Shown one piece after another: positions 26,523 to 33,715 of a stretch of DNA of 54,351 nucleotides. The notes below the pieces were generated by a model. It had not been told where the DNA came from. It saw only the letters and a list, made by a program, of their open reading frames with translations, and ran no database searches. Origin of the DNA: an uncultured Clostridia bacterium (GTDB taxonomy: Bacteria; Bacillota; Clostridia; Lachnospirales; Anaerotignaceae). Made by a program: the position numbers and the translations under genes. The stretch spans positions 1 through 54,351 of the forward strand of contig CALWRF010000037.1 of assembly GCA_944383885.1 (NCBI GenBank), written 5' to 3'. Position 1 is the first letter of the stretch. The number at the start of each line of letters is the position of its first letter.

Positions 26523-27791
26523 TTAGCTAACCCTGCCTTCCGCAGCTGATTCTGATTTTTCAAACTCCTTAACGGCGTCTTTAATATGCTTTAATGAAAG
26601 AGTCAAAAGTCTTTCTTTTTCGGCAGTGCCTACAGGGGAAAATATGTCCATGTCCTCATCAGCCCACTGTATAAAGTCCACTGCGGCGGCACACATTGTC
26701 TGTTCAAGAAGCCTTCTGGCGTCACGCCCGTTTCCGAAATTAGGATTATTTACGCGCTTTTCAAAAAACGGTCTTAATATATCCCTCCAGCCGTCCTCCA
26801 AGCCAAAATCGGAATTTTTAGCCAAAAGCTCAAATATATCAAGCATTTCTTCGGTATTATACGATGAAAAGTTAACAGTAAATGTTATTCTGCTTGCAAT
26901 GCCCGGGTTTTCGTTAAAAAACCGTTTCATTTTATTATTCTTTTCATCTATATCTCCGCCGTAGCCGGCAAATATAATAAGCTTGTCGTCGCTGTGCTCC
27001 TCAACTTCCGTACAGAGCTGAGCGAGAGCCTCCTGAGAGAAATTATCGGTTTTATCCGAATCATTATAATTTACCAGTGAATATGCTTCATCTATAATTA
27101 TTATATCATTTTTTACAAAAAGCTCATGAACTTTTTCGGCTGTCTGACCCACATATTTCGCCTTAAGCTGGGAACCTGTTACATAAGCCATTGTAGTGCC
27201 GTTTAAAACCTGCATTTCCTTCAGCATGCTGGCAAAATAAACGGAAGCTGTTGTTTTTGCTGTTCCCGGCGGTCCTACAAACGCAAAAACTTTGTGCATA
27301 GGCACTTTCATTAAATTGTAAGCCTCACGCCTTTTGCTGTACTGGAAAACCGCTCCAAGGCGGCAGAGCGCCTTTTTCATGTCTTCCTGTCCCAGTATTA
27401 CATTACAGAGCCTTTTATAAGCGTCTGTCTTTTCCGGGTTGATGAGCATATTTTTTATTTTTCCCGCTTCTATAAGATACCTGCCGTAAACAAGGTATTC
27501 TTTAAGGAATTTGTATTCGTTTGCGTCCATATTTATTGAATACATATTAAGAGGATTGCCCATATCAACACTTTTAACAAGAGATAAATAACTGTGCTTC
27601 TTGTTTTTAAAAAGCGCGTCGAAATCAGCTCCTGTTTTATGCTCAATCATGCTGTTGCCCTGATTTTGCGAAAAATAAATAGAGTATATTTTTTCAATAT
27701 ATTTATCAGCTGTTTCATAAGAACAGTCTGTAGCGAATACGGCGTTTTCATACGCACGTCTTTCTATATTTTCAATTTCTGTCTCATTCAT
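26523..27791 (-). CDS. SpoVK/CbbX-type AAA+ ATPase (422 aa)
   Basis: AAA+ ATPase of the CbbX/SpoVK group. N-terminal helical region 1-165, then Walker A FVGPPGTAKTT, pore-loop candidate KYVGQTAEKV, Walker B IIIIDEAYSLV and arginine-finger/sensor region NENPGIASRITFTVNF with GNGRDARRLLE. Such enzymes remodel protein complexes; SpoVK acts in sporulation and CbbX on Rubisco. No partner is obvious here: downstream are two GNAT-fold genes in the same direction. First gene of that unit; AGGTGATT ribosome site. Confidence 0.85.
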   Translation of the reverse strand: MNETEIENIERRAYENAVFATDCSYETADKYIEKIYSIYFSQNQGNSMIEHKTGADFDALFKNKKHSYLSLVKSVDMGNPLNMYSINMDANEYKFLKEYLVYGRYLIEAGKIKNMLINPEKTDAYKRLCNVILGQEDMKKALCRLGAVFQYSKRREAYNLMKVPMHKVFAFVGPPGTAKTTASVYFASMLKEMQVLNGTTMAYVTGSQLKAKYVGQTAEKVHELFVKNDIIIIDEAYSLVNYNDSDKTDNFSQEALAQLCTEVEEHSDDKLIIFAGYGGDIDEKNNKMKRFFNENPGIASRITFTVNFSSYNTEEMLDIFELLAKNSDFGLEDGWRDILRPFFEKRVNNPNFGNGRDARRLLEQTMCAAAVDFIQWADEDMDIFSPVGTAEKERLLTLSLKHIKDAVKEFEKSESAAEGRVS

Positions 27792-27890
27792 ATAATCACC
27801 TGTTGTCGTTAAAATATTTAATAATTATTATTAATTGATATTCTTTATAATATACTCTAATTCAAAAATAATCAAGGTATTTTTTAACAT

Positions 27891-27915
27891 AAAAGGAACG
27901 GATTTATGCCGTTCC
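27891..27915 (-). terminator. Terminator after the SLOG gene
   Basis: AGGAACGG / CCGTTCCT stem with 7-base loop, then TTTTA on the minus strand, 10 bases from the stop. Confidence 0.85.
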
Positions 27916-27925
27916 TCTATTCGTT

Positions 27926-28387
27926 TTATTTTCCGTATTTAATTTCGACTATATCTATGTTCTTTTTTCTGGCATAATCTATTGTATATCCTGTTCCGCC
28001 GCCTTCCTTTCCGTCTGTTATGGCTATAAGCTTTTGGCACTGGTCAACCATGCACCTGTTTCTTTTGTGGTAGCACCCGGTATAATAAACATCGGAACAG
28101 ATTACCTTTCTGTCGCATTGGCTTAAAATATCAGATATGCTCTTTGAGCGCTCCCTTTGGGCGTAAGGAAGATATGCCTCAAGACATATTCCTCCTTTTT
28201 CAGAGCGCAGGTTAATAACAGTCTGGGCTGCCATTAAATCAGCCCCTGAAGCAAAGCCTGATAAAAAACATGTATAGCCTTCATTTATGGCTTTTAAAAC
28301 CTCCTTTTCAAGCTCGCGGCATATTGAATCAATATACTCATTAGGGATATTCCGTCTTCCGGTAAAACAGCATTTTTTAATATTCAT
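27926..28387 (-). CDS. SLOG-fold DUF1273 (YpsA-like) protein (153 aa)
   Basis: Rossmann-like SLOG protein related to YpsA of Bacillus and the DprA/LOG superfamily. CCFTGRRNIPNEYID, FLSGFASGADLMAAQTVI and GKEGGGTGYTIDYARKKNI are the nucleotide-sugar-binding loops. Members are thought to bind or sense nucleotide ligands such as ADP-ribose; the role here is unknown. Start ATG 28387 is preferred (GGATGG 5 bases before), though an in-frame ATG lies 18 bases upstream without a ribosome site. Single-gene unit. Confidence 0.82.
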   Translation of the reverse strand: MNIKKCCFTGRRNIPNEYIDSICRELEKEVLKAINEGYTCFLSGFASGADLMAAQTVINLRSEKGGICLEAYLPYAQRERSKSISDILSQCDRKVICSDVYYTGCYHKRNRCMVDQCQKLIAITDGKEGGGTGYTIDYARKKNIDIVEIKYGK

Positions 28388-29364
28388 AGGCAACCATCCA
28401 CTCATATAAAATATAACACTTTTTATGGTCTTTAAAAATTATATCACAAAATACAAAAAAAGAACAGTATGAAATGAAAAACATCTAAATAAATTTCATG
28501 AATTAAAAAGAGTTAACTCTATAGCTGCTATATATATTTATTGAATTGAACTTATGTATACAATATTCCTTTTTCTAATTATGAAATAATCGGCGCAAGA
28601 ACACAAAATAATAAAATTCGTCAATTTTTAAATTATTTTACTAAAAAAATTATAGATATTTTACAACAAAATAAAACCTTAAAATTTATTTGTAGATTAT
28701 TTCAATAATTTCATTCAGGTAAATTAAAATTTTTATTAATATTTACATGAATCAAAAATATGGCAGTGCAAAATATTTTGACGTATTATGGATTATATTA
28801 CACATGTAGACGATTAATAATAACCATGCCACTTTGGCATGATATCCAGTATAAATTGGCAGTTTACATCTAAATTTTATCAATTATAATTGAAATATAG
28901 TTTTTGACTGAATAATAGTTTGTTTATTATAATATTTTAATACTCTATTCTTACATTAGACATTTTGCACAATAGATACTCAAGTCTATTGTAGCAAAAC
29001 ACAATTCAGCATCATGACTGAGCAAATTTAACCATGTTTGTTTAATTAAAACAGACTTTTTCCGCAGGGCAGTTATTGCATGTTACATAATTTTATCTTT
29101 AATGCAATAAACCATTTTAGCGGCATATAATAAATATTAGATATAACGTAAGGAAAAACGTTATAATACGGTATAAAAACGTTAGGGAATAACAATTGTG
29201 TCTTATTATTAAGTACAGCACTTAGTCATCAGTTACTATTGCATGTTACACATAATATATTAATCTTTCTTCAGTTTGATTTATTCCAAACAGAAGCGAA
29301 CATGTTTGGTTTAAATATGGAATAATATTTAAGAAAAATATTAAAGAAAGAAGGGTAAAAGTTT
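28388..29364 (+). promoter_or_regulatory. Long structured upstream region of the SSS symporter gene
   Basis: About 980 bases with no gene, very AT-rich. It holds several signals: ATGCCA-CTT-TGGCAT (28826-28840); a long hairpin, TTTTGC-CAATAGA pairing TCTATTG-GCAAAA (28963-28999); a pair of related sequences ATTGCATGTTACA (29076-29088 and 29239-29251); TAACGT-N8-ACGTTA (29144-29163) with a further ACGTTA at 29179-29184; and CCAAACA-N10-TGTTTGG (29286-29309), nested in TTATTCCA / TGGAATAA (29281-29325) next to the gene. This amount of symmetry suggests several regulator sites or a structured leader. No known riboswitch class is recognised. Confidence 0.45.
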
Positions 29365-30795
29365 ATGAGCATTAATTATTTATTACTCGGCGCCGTTATA
29401 GCTTACATCGCTGTTGTAGTTATTGTAGGCTCCATATCTTCAAAAAGACACCCAGCAAAAGACACAAAAGACATGCTTATTGCCGGCGGACAGCTTGGTC
29501 CTGTTGTTTTAGGCGGTACAATGGCTGCCACATGGGTTGGCGGCGGAACAATCACCGGCGGTTCTTTGGCTGTAGGCGCCGATTACGGCTGGTGGCCTGC
29601 TATACTTTATATGTCATTCCAAAGTTTTGCGCCGCTTCTCCTTTATGTTGTTGCTAAAAAGGTTAACCGCCGCGGTTCCTTAACAGTAAGCAACATTTTC
29701 CACGACAGATACGGCAACTTCGCAATGAACTATTCTGCAATAGTTATAGTTATCGCCTACGTAGGCACATGCGCTTTCCAGTTCAAGGCTTTTGGTAATG
29801 CTATATGGGTATGTACAGGATTAAATACAAATATAGCCACAATTATAGGTATCATAATTATAGTAGCTATCGCTATGATGGGCGGTATGCGAAGCGTAGC
29901 CCTTACTGACGCAGTATCCGCCATATTCATTGTTTTCTGTATGATTGTAGCACTTATAGCTGTATTTATGGGTAACGGCGGCATTGAAGGCGTTCTTGCA
30001 CGTACTGCTGAGGGAACAACAGATTTCCCATTCGGAAATTACGGCGCATTCGGCTGGTTAGCTCTTACAGTCGGTGGAACAATGAACATTATCGGTGACC
30101 AGAACTTCATTCAAAGAATGGCTTCCGGTAAAGACAATAAATCCCTTAAATATTCAATTTATATTTTCGTTGCTATTATATTCGCCGTTATGTTCTGCTC
30201 ATCAACTCTGGGCTTTGCTCTTCGTACAGTATTCCCAGATGTTACAAGCGACATGCTTTACTTTACATACGCAGGAATTGCCTCACCTATTATCGGCTGC
30301 CTTATGGTTGGCTGCGGCGCGGCTCTTATACTTACAACAGGAAACTCATACCTGCTTTCAGCTACAACAAGCGGTGTTATGGACATCTGGTGCAGGTTCT
30401 TTGATAAGAACGCTACTGAAGAAAGAAAAGTATGGTACATCCGTGTATGCCTTGTAATATTCGCAGTTATAGCTTATGTAATGGGCAAATATTTCCCAAA
30501 TGTTCTTGCAGTTCAGAACTATGTATACGCTCTTTACTCATCGGCTATCACTCCGGCGCTTTTCGCAGCTCTTCTTTGGAAAAGGGTTACAGTACAGGGC
30601 GCGCTTTGCTCAATAATTTCAGGTTCTATCATAACTCTTGCAAACGAGTTCTCAGGACAGCCTTTAGGTCTTCCAAGTGCTATAATAGCTATACCTGTAT
30701 CAGTTATACTCCTTTATGTTGTATCAAAAGCTACATATAAAGGACCTACTGAAAAAGATAAGAAATTCTTTGAAGACCAGGGTGAGACTGTATAA
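29365..30795 (+). CDS. Sodium:solute symporter, SSS family (476 aa)
   Basis: Integral membrane Na+-coupled uptake carrier of the PutP/PanF superfamily with about 12-13 helices. It has LIAGGQLGPVVLGGTMAATWVGGGTITG (described in two parts: LIAGGQLGP then ATWVGGG, the usual Na+/substrate-site region) and GGMRSVALTDAVSAIFI (TM5 signature with the TDAVS motif). Substrate cannot be read; proline, pantothenate and other carboxylates are known for the superfamily. It is the first gene of the plus-strand block leading to the LarA-like cluster, but 369 bases and a hairpin separate it from the next gene, so co-regulation rather than a shared transcript is likely. Confidence 0.9.
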   Translation: MSINYLLLGAVIAYIAVVVIVGSISSKRHPAKDTKDMLIAGGQLGPVVLGGTMAATWVGGGTITGGSLAVGADYGWWPAILYMSFQSFAPLLLYVVAKKVNRRGSLTVSNIFHDRYGNFAMNYSAIVIVIAYVGTCAFQFKAFGNAIWVCTGLNTNIATIIGIIIIVAIAMMGGMRSVALTDAVSAIFIVFCMIVALIAVFMGNGGIEGVLARTAEGTTDFPFGNYGAFGWLALTVGGTMNIIGDQNFIQRMASGKDNKSLKYSIYIFVAIIFAVMFCSSTLGFALRTVFPDVTSDMLYFTYAGIASPIIGCLMVGCGAALILTTGNSYLLSATTSGVMDIWCRFFDKNATEERKVWYIRVCLVIFAVIAYVMGKYFPNVLAVQNYVYALYSSAITPALFAALLWKRVTVQGALCSIISGSIITLANEFSGQPLGLPSAIIAIPVSVILLYVVSKATYKGPTEKDKKFFEDQGETV

Positions 30796-31164
30796 TTAGA
30801 TTTAATTGGAAATCATTGGAATATGTTAGAAATATGTTTGAAATAAGTTAGAAATGAGTTAGAAATAGCTTAAAACAGCTATAAAAAACTTAAAAATAGT
30901 TTAAAATAAAGTTTAAAGGCGGTGGGAGAAATCCCACCCCTGTTAAAAAAACATTTTGAGGTACACAGTTTTCAAAAAGTTCGCGTTGAAAACAAAAAAT
31001 GTGGAATATAAATTATGATTATTTGAAAAGATTTATAATCTTTATTTATCAAATAAAAAATTTAAACAATATTAATTACTAAAGCGGCAAATTGCAAAGC
31101 GCAATTTGTTGAAATAAATTATGCAAATAAAAACATTCAATATTTTCCAAGGAGGAGATCAACT
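30796..31164 (+). promoter_or_regulatory. Intergenic region with 11-bp tandem repeat, hairpins and inverted repeats
   Basis: No gene. Four consecutive 11-base units of pattern NNGTTAGAAAT run 30823-30866 exactly one helical turn apart, followed by looser TTAAAA units. GGTGGGA-GAAA-TCCCACC (30920-30937) is a GC stem, maybe the 3' hairpin of the symporter transcript. Then a composite palindrome AAAGATT-TAT-AATCTTT (31027-31043), inside ATTTGA / TCAAAT, and CAAATTGC-AAAGC-GCAATTTG (31088-31108) lie before the AGGAGG of the next gene. They could be operators or a leader structure. Confidence 0.5.
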
Positions 31165-31539
31165 ATGAAACTGATGCATACAAAACTGCCAGACTTTAAA
31201 AGAAAAGTGGCTGAAGCCGGAAAAAAACTCCGTCCGGAGACGGAAGTGGTTCTTCGTGGTCTTGAGAACATGGAAAGCGCAAAATTAGCTTCACTCCGTG
31301 TTGGACGTATCGAAGAAGAAATTATTGAAATTACACAGGACCCTAACGTAGCTAAAGTTGAGGTTACTGTACTTCCTCAGTTACCTGAAACAATCCACTG
31401 TGTTGTTATTAAAGGTATCCAGAAAGACGGAACAAGCAAAAAGACAATACTTGAGAGCATGTTCATTACAACACCTGCTCCTGAATGCTATTACTATGAT
31501 TCAGAAGAAATTGACGACCGCAGGGTATCTTACGACTAA
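31165..31539 (+). CDS. Unrecognised small protein of the LarA-like cluster (124 aa)
   Basis: I do not recognise this family. It is soluble, with no signal peptide or membrane segment. It has an N-terminal helical segment rich in Lys and Glu (FKRKVAEAGKKLRPETE), then alternating strands (AKVEVTVLPQLPETIHCVVI), and an acidic tail ending YDSEEIDDRRVSYD. One Cys (in ETIHCVVIK) and a second near the tail (PECYYYD) are the only cysteines. It has a strong AAGGAGG site and lies 77 bases before the 343-residue protein, so the two are very probably co-translated and may form a complex. Function is not known. Confidence 0.75.
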   Translation: MKLMHTKLPDFKRKVAEAGKKLRPETEVVLRGLENMESAKLASLRVGRIEEEIIEITQDPNVAKVEVTVLPQLPETIHCVVIKGIQKDGTSKKTILESMFITTPAPECYYYDSEEIDDRRVSYD

Positions 31540-31616
31540 TAAAACCGTCTTGACTTAAACTGTAATAGTAATTGTTTAATTCTGAAAAACAAAGCAGAAA
31601 GAGAGGAGTAATTAAC

Positions 31617-32648
31617 ATGGCTACATTAAAATATAAACTTATTCCGGCTGGCGCAGCCGAAGGCAGAGTACCAATTAATCTTATTTTTATCGACAAAAAG
31701 GACGTTGTAGCAGCAGGTCTTACATATCGCCAGGCATGTGAAGTAATCGCTAAAAACTTCAAAGAGCCTGCCGCTATTGATATTATAGACATGGACGCTA
31801 TAACAGTAACAAGCGACGGTATTGTTGTTGATTATGCTATAGTTGCTTTTGCTTCTGTAGATTTTGGTATGATTAACAGAGATTTCGGTTTCCTTTCTGT
31901 TACAGAACAGGGATATTCAGAAAAACTCCTTGCTGAAGAGCCTCACATGAAACAGTGGGATGCTATTGATGCATACAGAGGCAAACAGCTCTTCAGAGGT
32001 CCTAACTATGAAGACAGATGGCCGCGTGCACCTCACAACGAGACACAGACAATCACAGGACGTATTGCAAACAACAATACAGGTTCTGAAATGATGAATG
32101 TTATCGATATGACAGAGGTTCTTGTACCTGCTTACGGCGCTATTGAAATTATGAAAGACGGCGAAGTTCTTATCGGCGTTGCAGGTCCTGAAATTTCAGT
32201 TGGTATCGGTATGGTTGTATTTGAAACATACGGAAGAATATTCCATCGTTCATACGGTGCAGGCAAAACAGCTCATAACTCAGGCGAATACGCTAAAACA
32301 GTTAAGAGCGATTACCCAGCTATTGCCGGCAGAAAATCAACACTTGCAGAGTACACACTCCGCGCTCTTGAAATCGGTCTTGTTCCTGGAAAAGACCTTG
32401 GCTGCTCACCTGCCGTACTTGCAATAGCTAAAGCAGGCGGATTTGAAATAGCTTACGATAATATAGAAGACAGAGCTTGGGTTGAACTTAACAGCGTAGG
32501 TATTACAAAAGAATGGCTTCAGGCTCCTAACGAAAAACTTTCACATGACGAGATTGTAGCTAAGGCTGACGAAATCGTTCCTGGCATTTCAGACGGAAAA
32601 CTCTTTAAAGTTTCTGATATCTGCAAGGTTTGTGAAGCAGAAATCTAA
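31617..32648 (+). CDS. Unrecognised conserved-looking enzyme candidate of the LarA-like cluster (343 aa)
   Basis: I do not recognise the family. The frame opens 45 bases upstream, but ATG 31617 follows GAGAGGAG and starts MATLKYKLIP. The protein is soluble and rich in motifs that look catalytic: LFRGPNYEDRWPRAPHNETQ, GPEISVGIGMVVFETYGR, HRSYGAGKTAHNSGEYAK and LGCSPAVLAIAKAGGF, and ends with CKVCEAEI (a C-X2-C pair close to the C-terminus). GAGKTAH is not a Walker A in context. The Gly-rich SVGIGMV stretch and His/Cys content suggest an enzyme or metal protein. Its gene is second in a two-gene unit after the 124-residue protein and just before the operator-bearing promoter of the next unit. 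Confidence 0.75.
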   Translation: MATLKYKLIPAGAAEGRVPINLIFIDKKDVVAAGLTYRQACEVIAKNFKEPAAIDIIDMDAITVTSDGIVVDYAIVAFASVDFGMINRDFGFLSVTEQGYSEKLLAEEPHMKQWDAIDAYRGKQLFRGPNYEDRWPRAPHNETQTITGRIANNNTGSEMMNVIDMTEVLVPAYGAIEIMKDGEVLIGVAGPEISVGIGMVVFETYGRIFHRSYGAGKTAHNSGEYAKTVKSDYPAIAGRKSTLAEYTLRALEIGLVPGKDLGCSPAVLAIAKAGGFEIAYDNIEDRAWVELNSVGITKEWLQAPNEKLSHDEIVAKADEIVPGISDGKLFKVSDICKVCEAEI

Positions 32649-32674
32649 TTCCATACTAACGTAAGTTATTTTCT

Positions 32675-32711
32675 TTGACACACCCTCATTCATATAGTAG
32701 AATGAGGGTGT
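32675..32711 (+). promoter_or_regulatory. Sigma-A promoter overlapped by a 12-bp-arm operator
   Basis: TTGACA (32675-32680), 17-base spacer, TAGAAT (32698-32703) is a near-consensus promoter. A perfect inverted repeat, ACACCCTCATTC (32680-32691) and GAATGAGGGTGT (32700-32711) with an 8-base centre, covers the spacer and -10. This is the layout of a repressor site; a terminator is unlikely because no U-tract follows. It drives the three-gene unit ending with the LarA-like protein. Confidence 0.75.
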
Positions 32712-32743
32712 ATGTCTAAATAAACTATACGGAGGTAATGAAA

Positions 32744-33106
32744 TTGGAACATGAATACATAATAGCCCATGCCGATAAATCGGTTCTTAAAATATCCGGT
32801 CTTGAGGTTAAAGGCTTAAACACAAAACAGCTTGAACAGATACTTGGCGAAAAACTCCATACTTTCGTTCGCGTTATAGGCGTTACAGGCGATAATATCG
32901 AAATGGACGTTTATGATATCGAGCCTGAGCAGGTGCGCAAAAACGAAAAAGGTCTTATTGAAAGCATTGTCCTTACAGAAGGCATTACAGTTACGGAACT
33001 TACAAAGCTTTCATGCAGCGACAAAATAGTTGAGGTAGACTACGACTCAATACCAGATGAGCCTATTTCAGCCTGCGCTATGGAAAGGTGGATGAAAAGG
33101 AAATGA
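32744..33106 (+). CDS. Unrecognised small protein before the MoCF-like gene (120 aa)
   Basis: Soluble protein I cannot assign. It is mixed alpha/beta and acidic, with two cysteines (TKLSCSDK; PISACAMERW). ATG 32738 is only 2 bases from GGAGG, so the TTG at 32744, 8 bases away and in frame, is the more likely start (MEHEYIIAHADKS). Its stop overlaps the start of the MoCF-like gene (ATGA), implying translational coupling and probably a physical partner. Function unknown. Confidence 0.7.
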   Translation: MEHEYIIAHADKSVLKISGLEVKGLNTKQLEQILGEKLHTFVRVIGVTGDNIEMDVYDIEPEQVRKNEKGLIESIVLTEGITVTELTKLSCSDKIVEVDYDSIPDEPISACAMERWMKRK

Positions 33107-33633
33107 AATCAGTATATATACTGCCTACAGGCGATGAAATAAGAAGCGGCATAGTTCTTGACCTTGACGCACCGGAAATAGTAGGACAGATTGTAAAGGC
33201 ATTTCCTCAGGCGGAAGTAACACGCCTTTGCCCTCTGCTTGATGTTGAGGATACAATTTTCAACAAAATAAAAGAAACAGCTGAAGAGAAAAAACCGGAC
33301 TTAATTATATTAATTGGCGGAAGCGGCGGCGGACACCGTTTCAGCAAAACTTTAGGCAAGGATTTTACACACTCCGCTCTTGAAAGGTACCTTGACCAGT
33401 ACGCTTCACATGAAATTTACGGCAAAAACGGTCACATGTGGTCAAAGCTTATATGCGGCAAAAAAGACAATACAATAATTATAAATGTGCCGGGTCCTTT
33501 TGTAGAGGCGCAGGCTGCATGCAAAGCCTTTCTTGAGGCATACACAAAAGGTCTTACTGTAGATGAAATAAGCCTTGATATGGCTAACGCCGTTTTAGCC
33601 CAGTACCCTACAGGCGCCGCAAAGACAGTATAA
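33103..33633 (+). CDS. MoCF/MoaB-fold protein (176 aa)
   Basis: Resembles the molybdopterin-binding (MoaB/MogA/MoeA domain III, CinA) fold: YILPTGDEIRSGIV at the start matches the TGDE loop, and LIILIGGSGGGHRFSKT corresponds to the GGTG(x)S site, though here it is GGSGGG. The usual NPGSP-type loop is replaced by NVPGPFVEAQAA. In MoaB/MogA this fold adenylates molybdopterin; here no molybdenum genes are near, so the nucleotide chemistry may have been reused. Start ATG 33103 overlaps the preceding stop by 4 bases; the annotated-looking upstream ATG (33088) is less likely. It sits between an unknown small protein and a LarA-like enzyme. Confidence 0.75.
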   Translation: MKSVYILPTGDEIRSGIVLDLDAPEIVGQIVKAFPQAEVTRLCPLLDVEDTIFNKIKETAEEKKPDLIILIGGSGGGHRFSKTLGKDFTHSALERYLDQYASHEIYGKNGHMWSKLICGKKDNTIIINVPGPFVEAQAACKAFLEAYTKGLTVDEISLDMANAVLAQYPTGAAKTV

Positions 33634-33715
33634 ATACAAAGTTCCTTTTCCTTATATAACCAAATGTATTTTCAGTTCTTAAAAAACTTAAATATAAAGG
33701 AATGGGAGTTAAAAT

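Noticed and set aside
28831..28850. TTGGCATGATATCCAG as a sigma-54 site upstream of the symporter
   Set aside because: The -12 element lacks GC at the required spacing.
30095..30740. Two plus-strand frames inside the symporter gene
   Set aside because: Out-of-frame shadows of the SSS symporter, which has full family motifs.
32200..32270. Walker A motif (GAGKTAH) in the 343-aa protein
   Set aside because: Lacks the G-x4-G-K-[ST] pattern and a Walker B; the string is coincidental.
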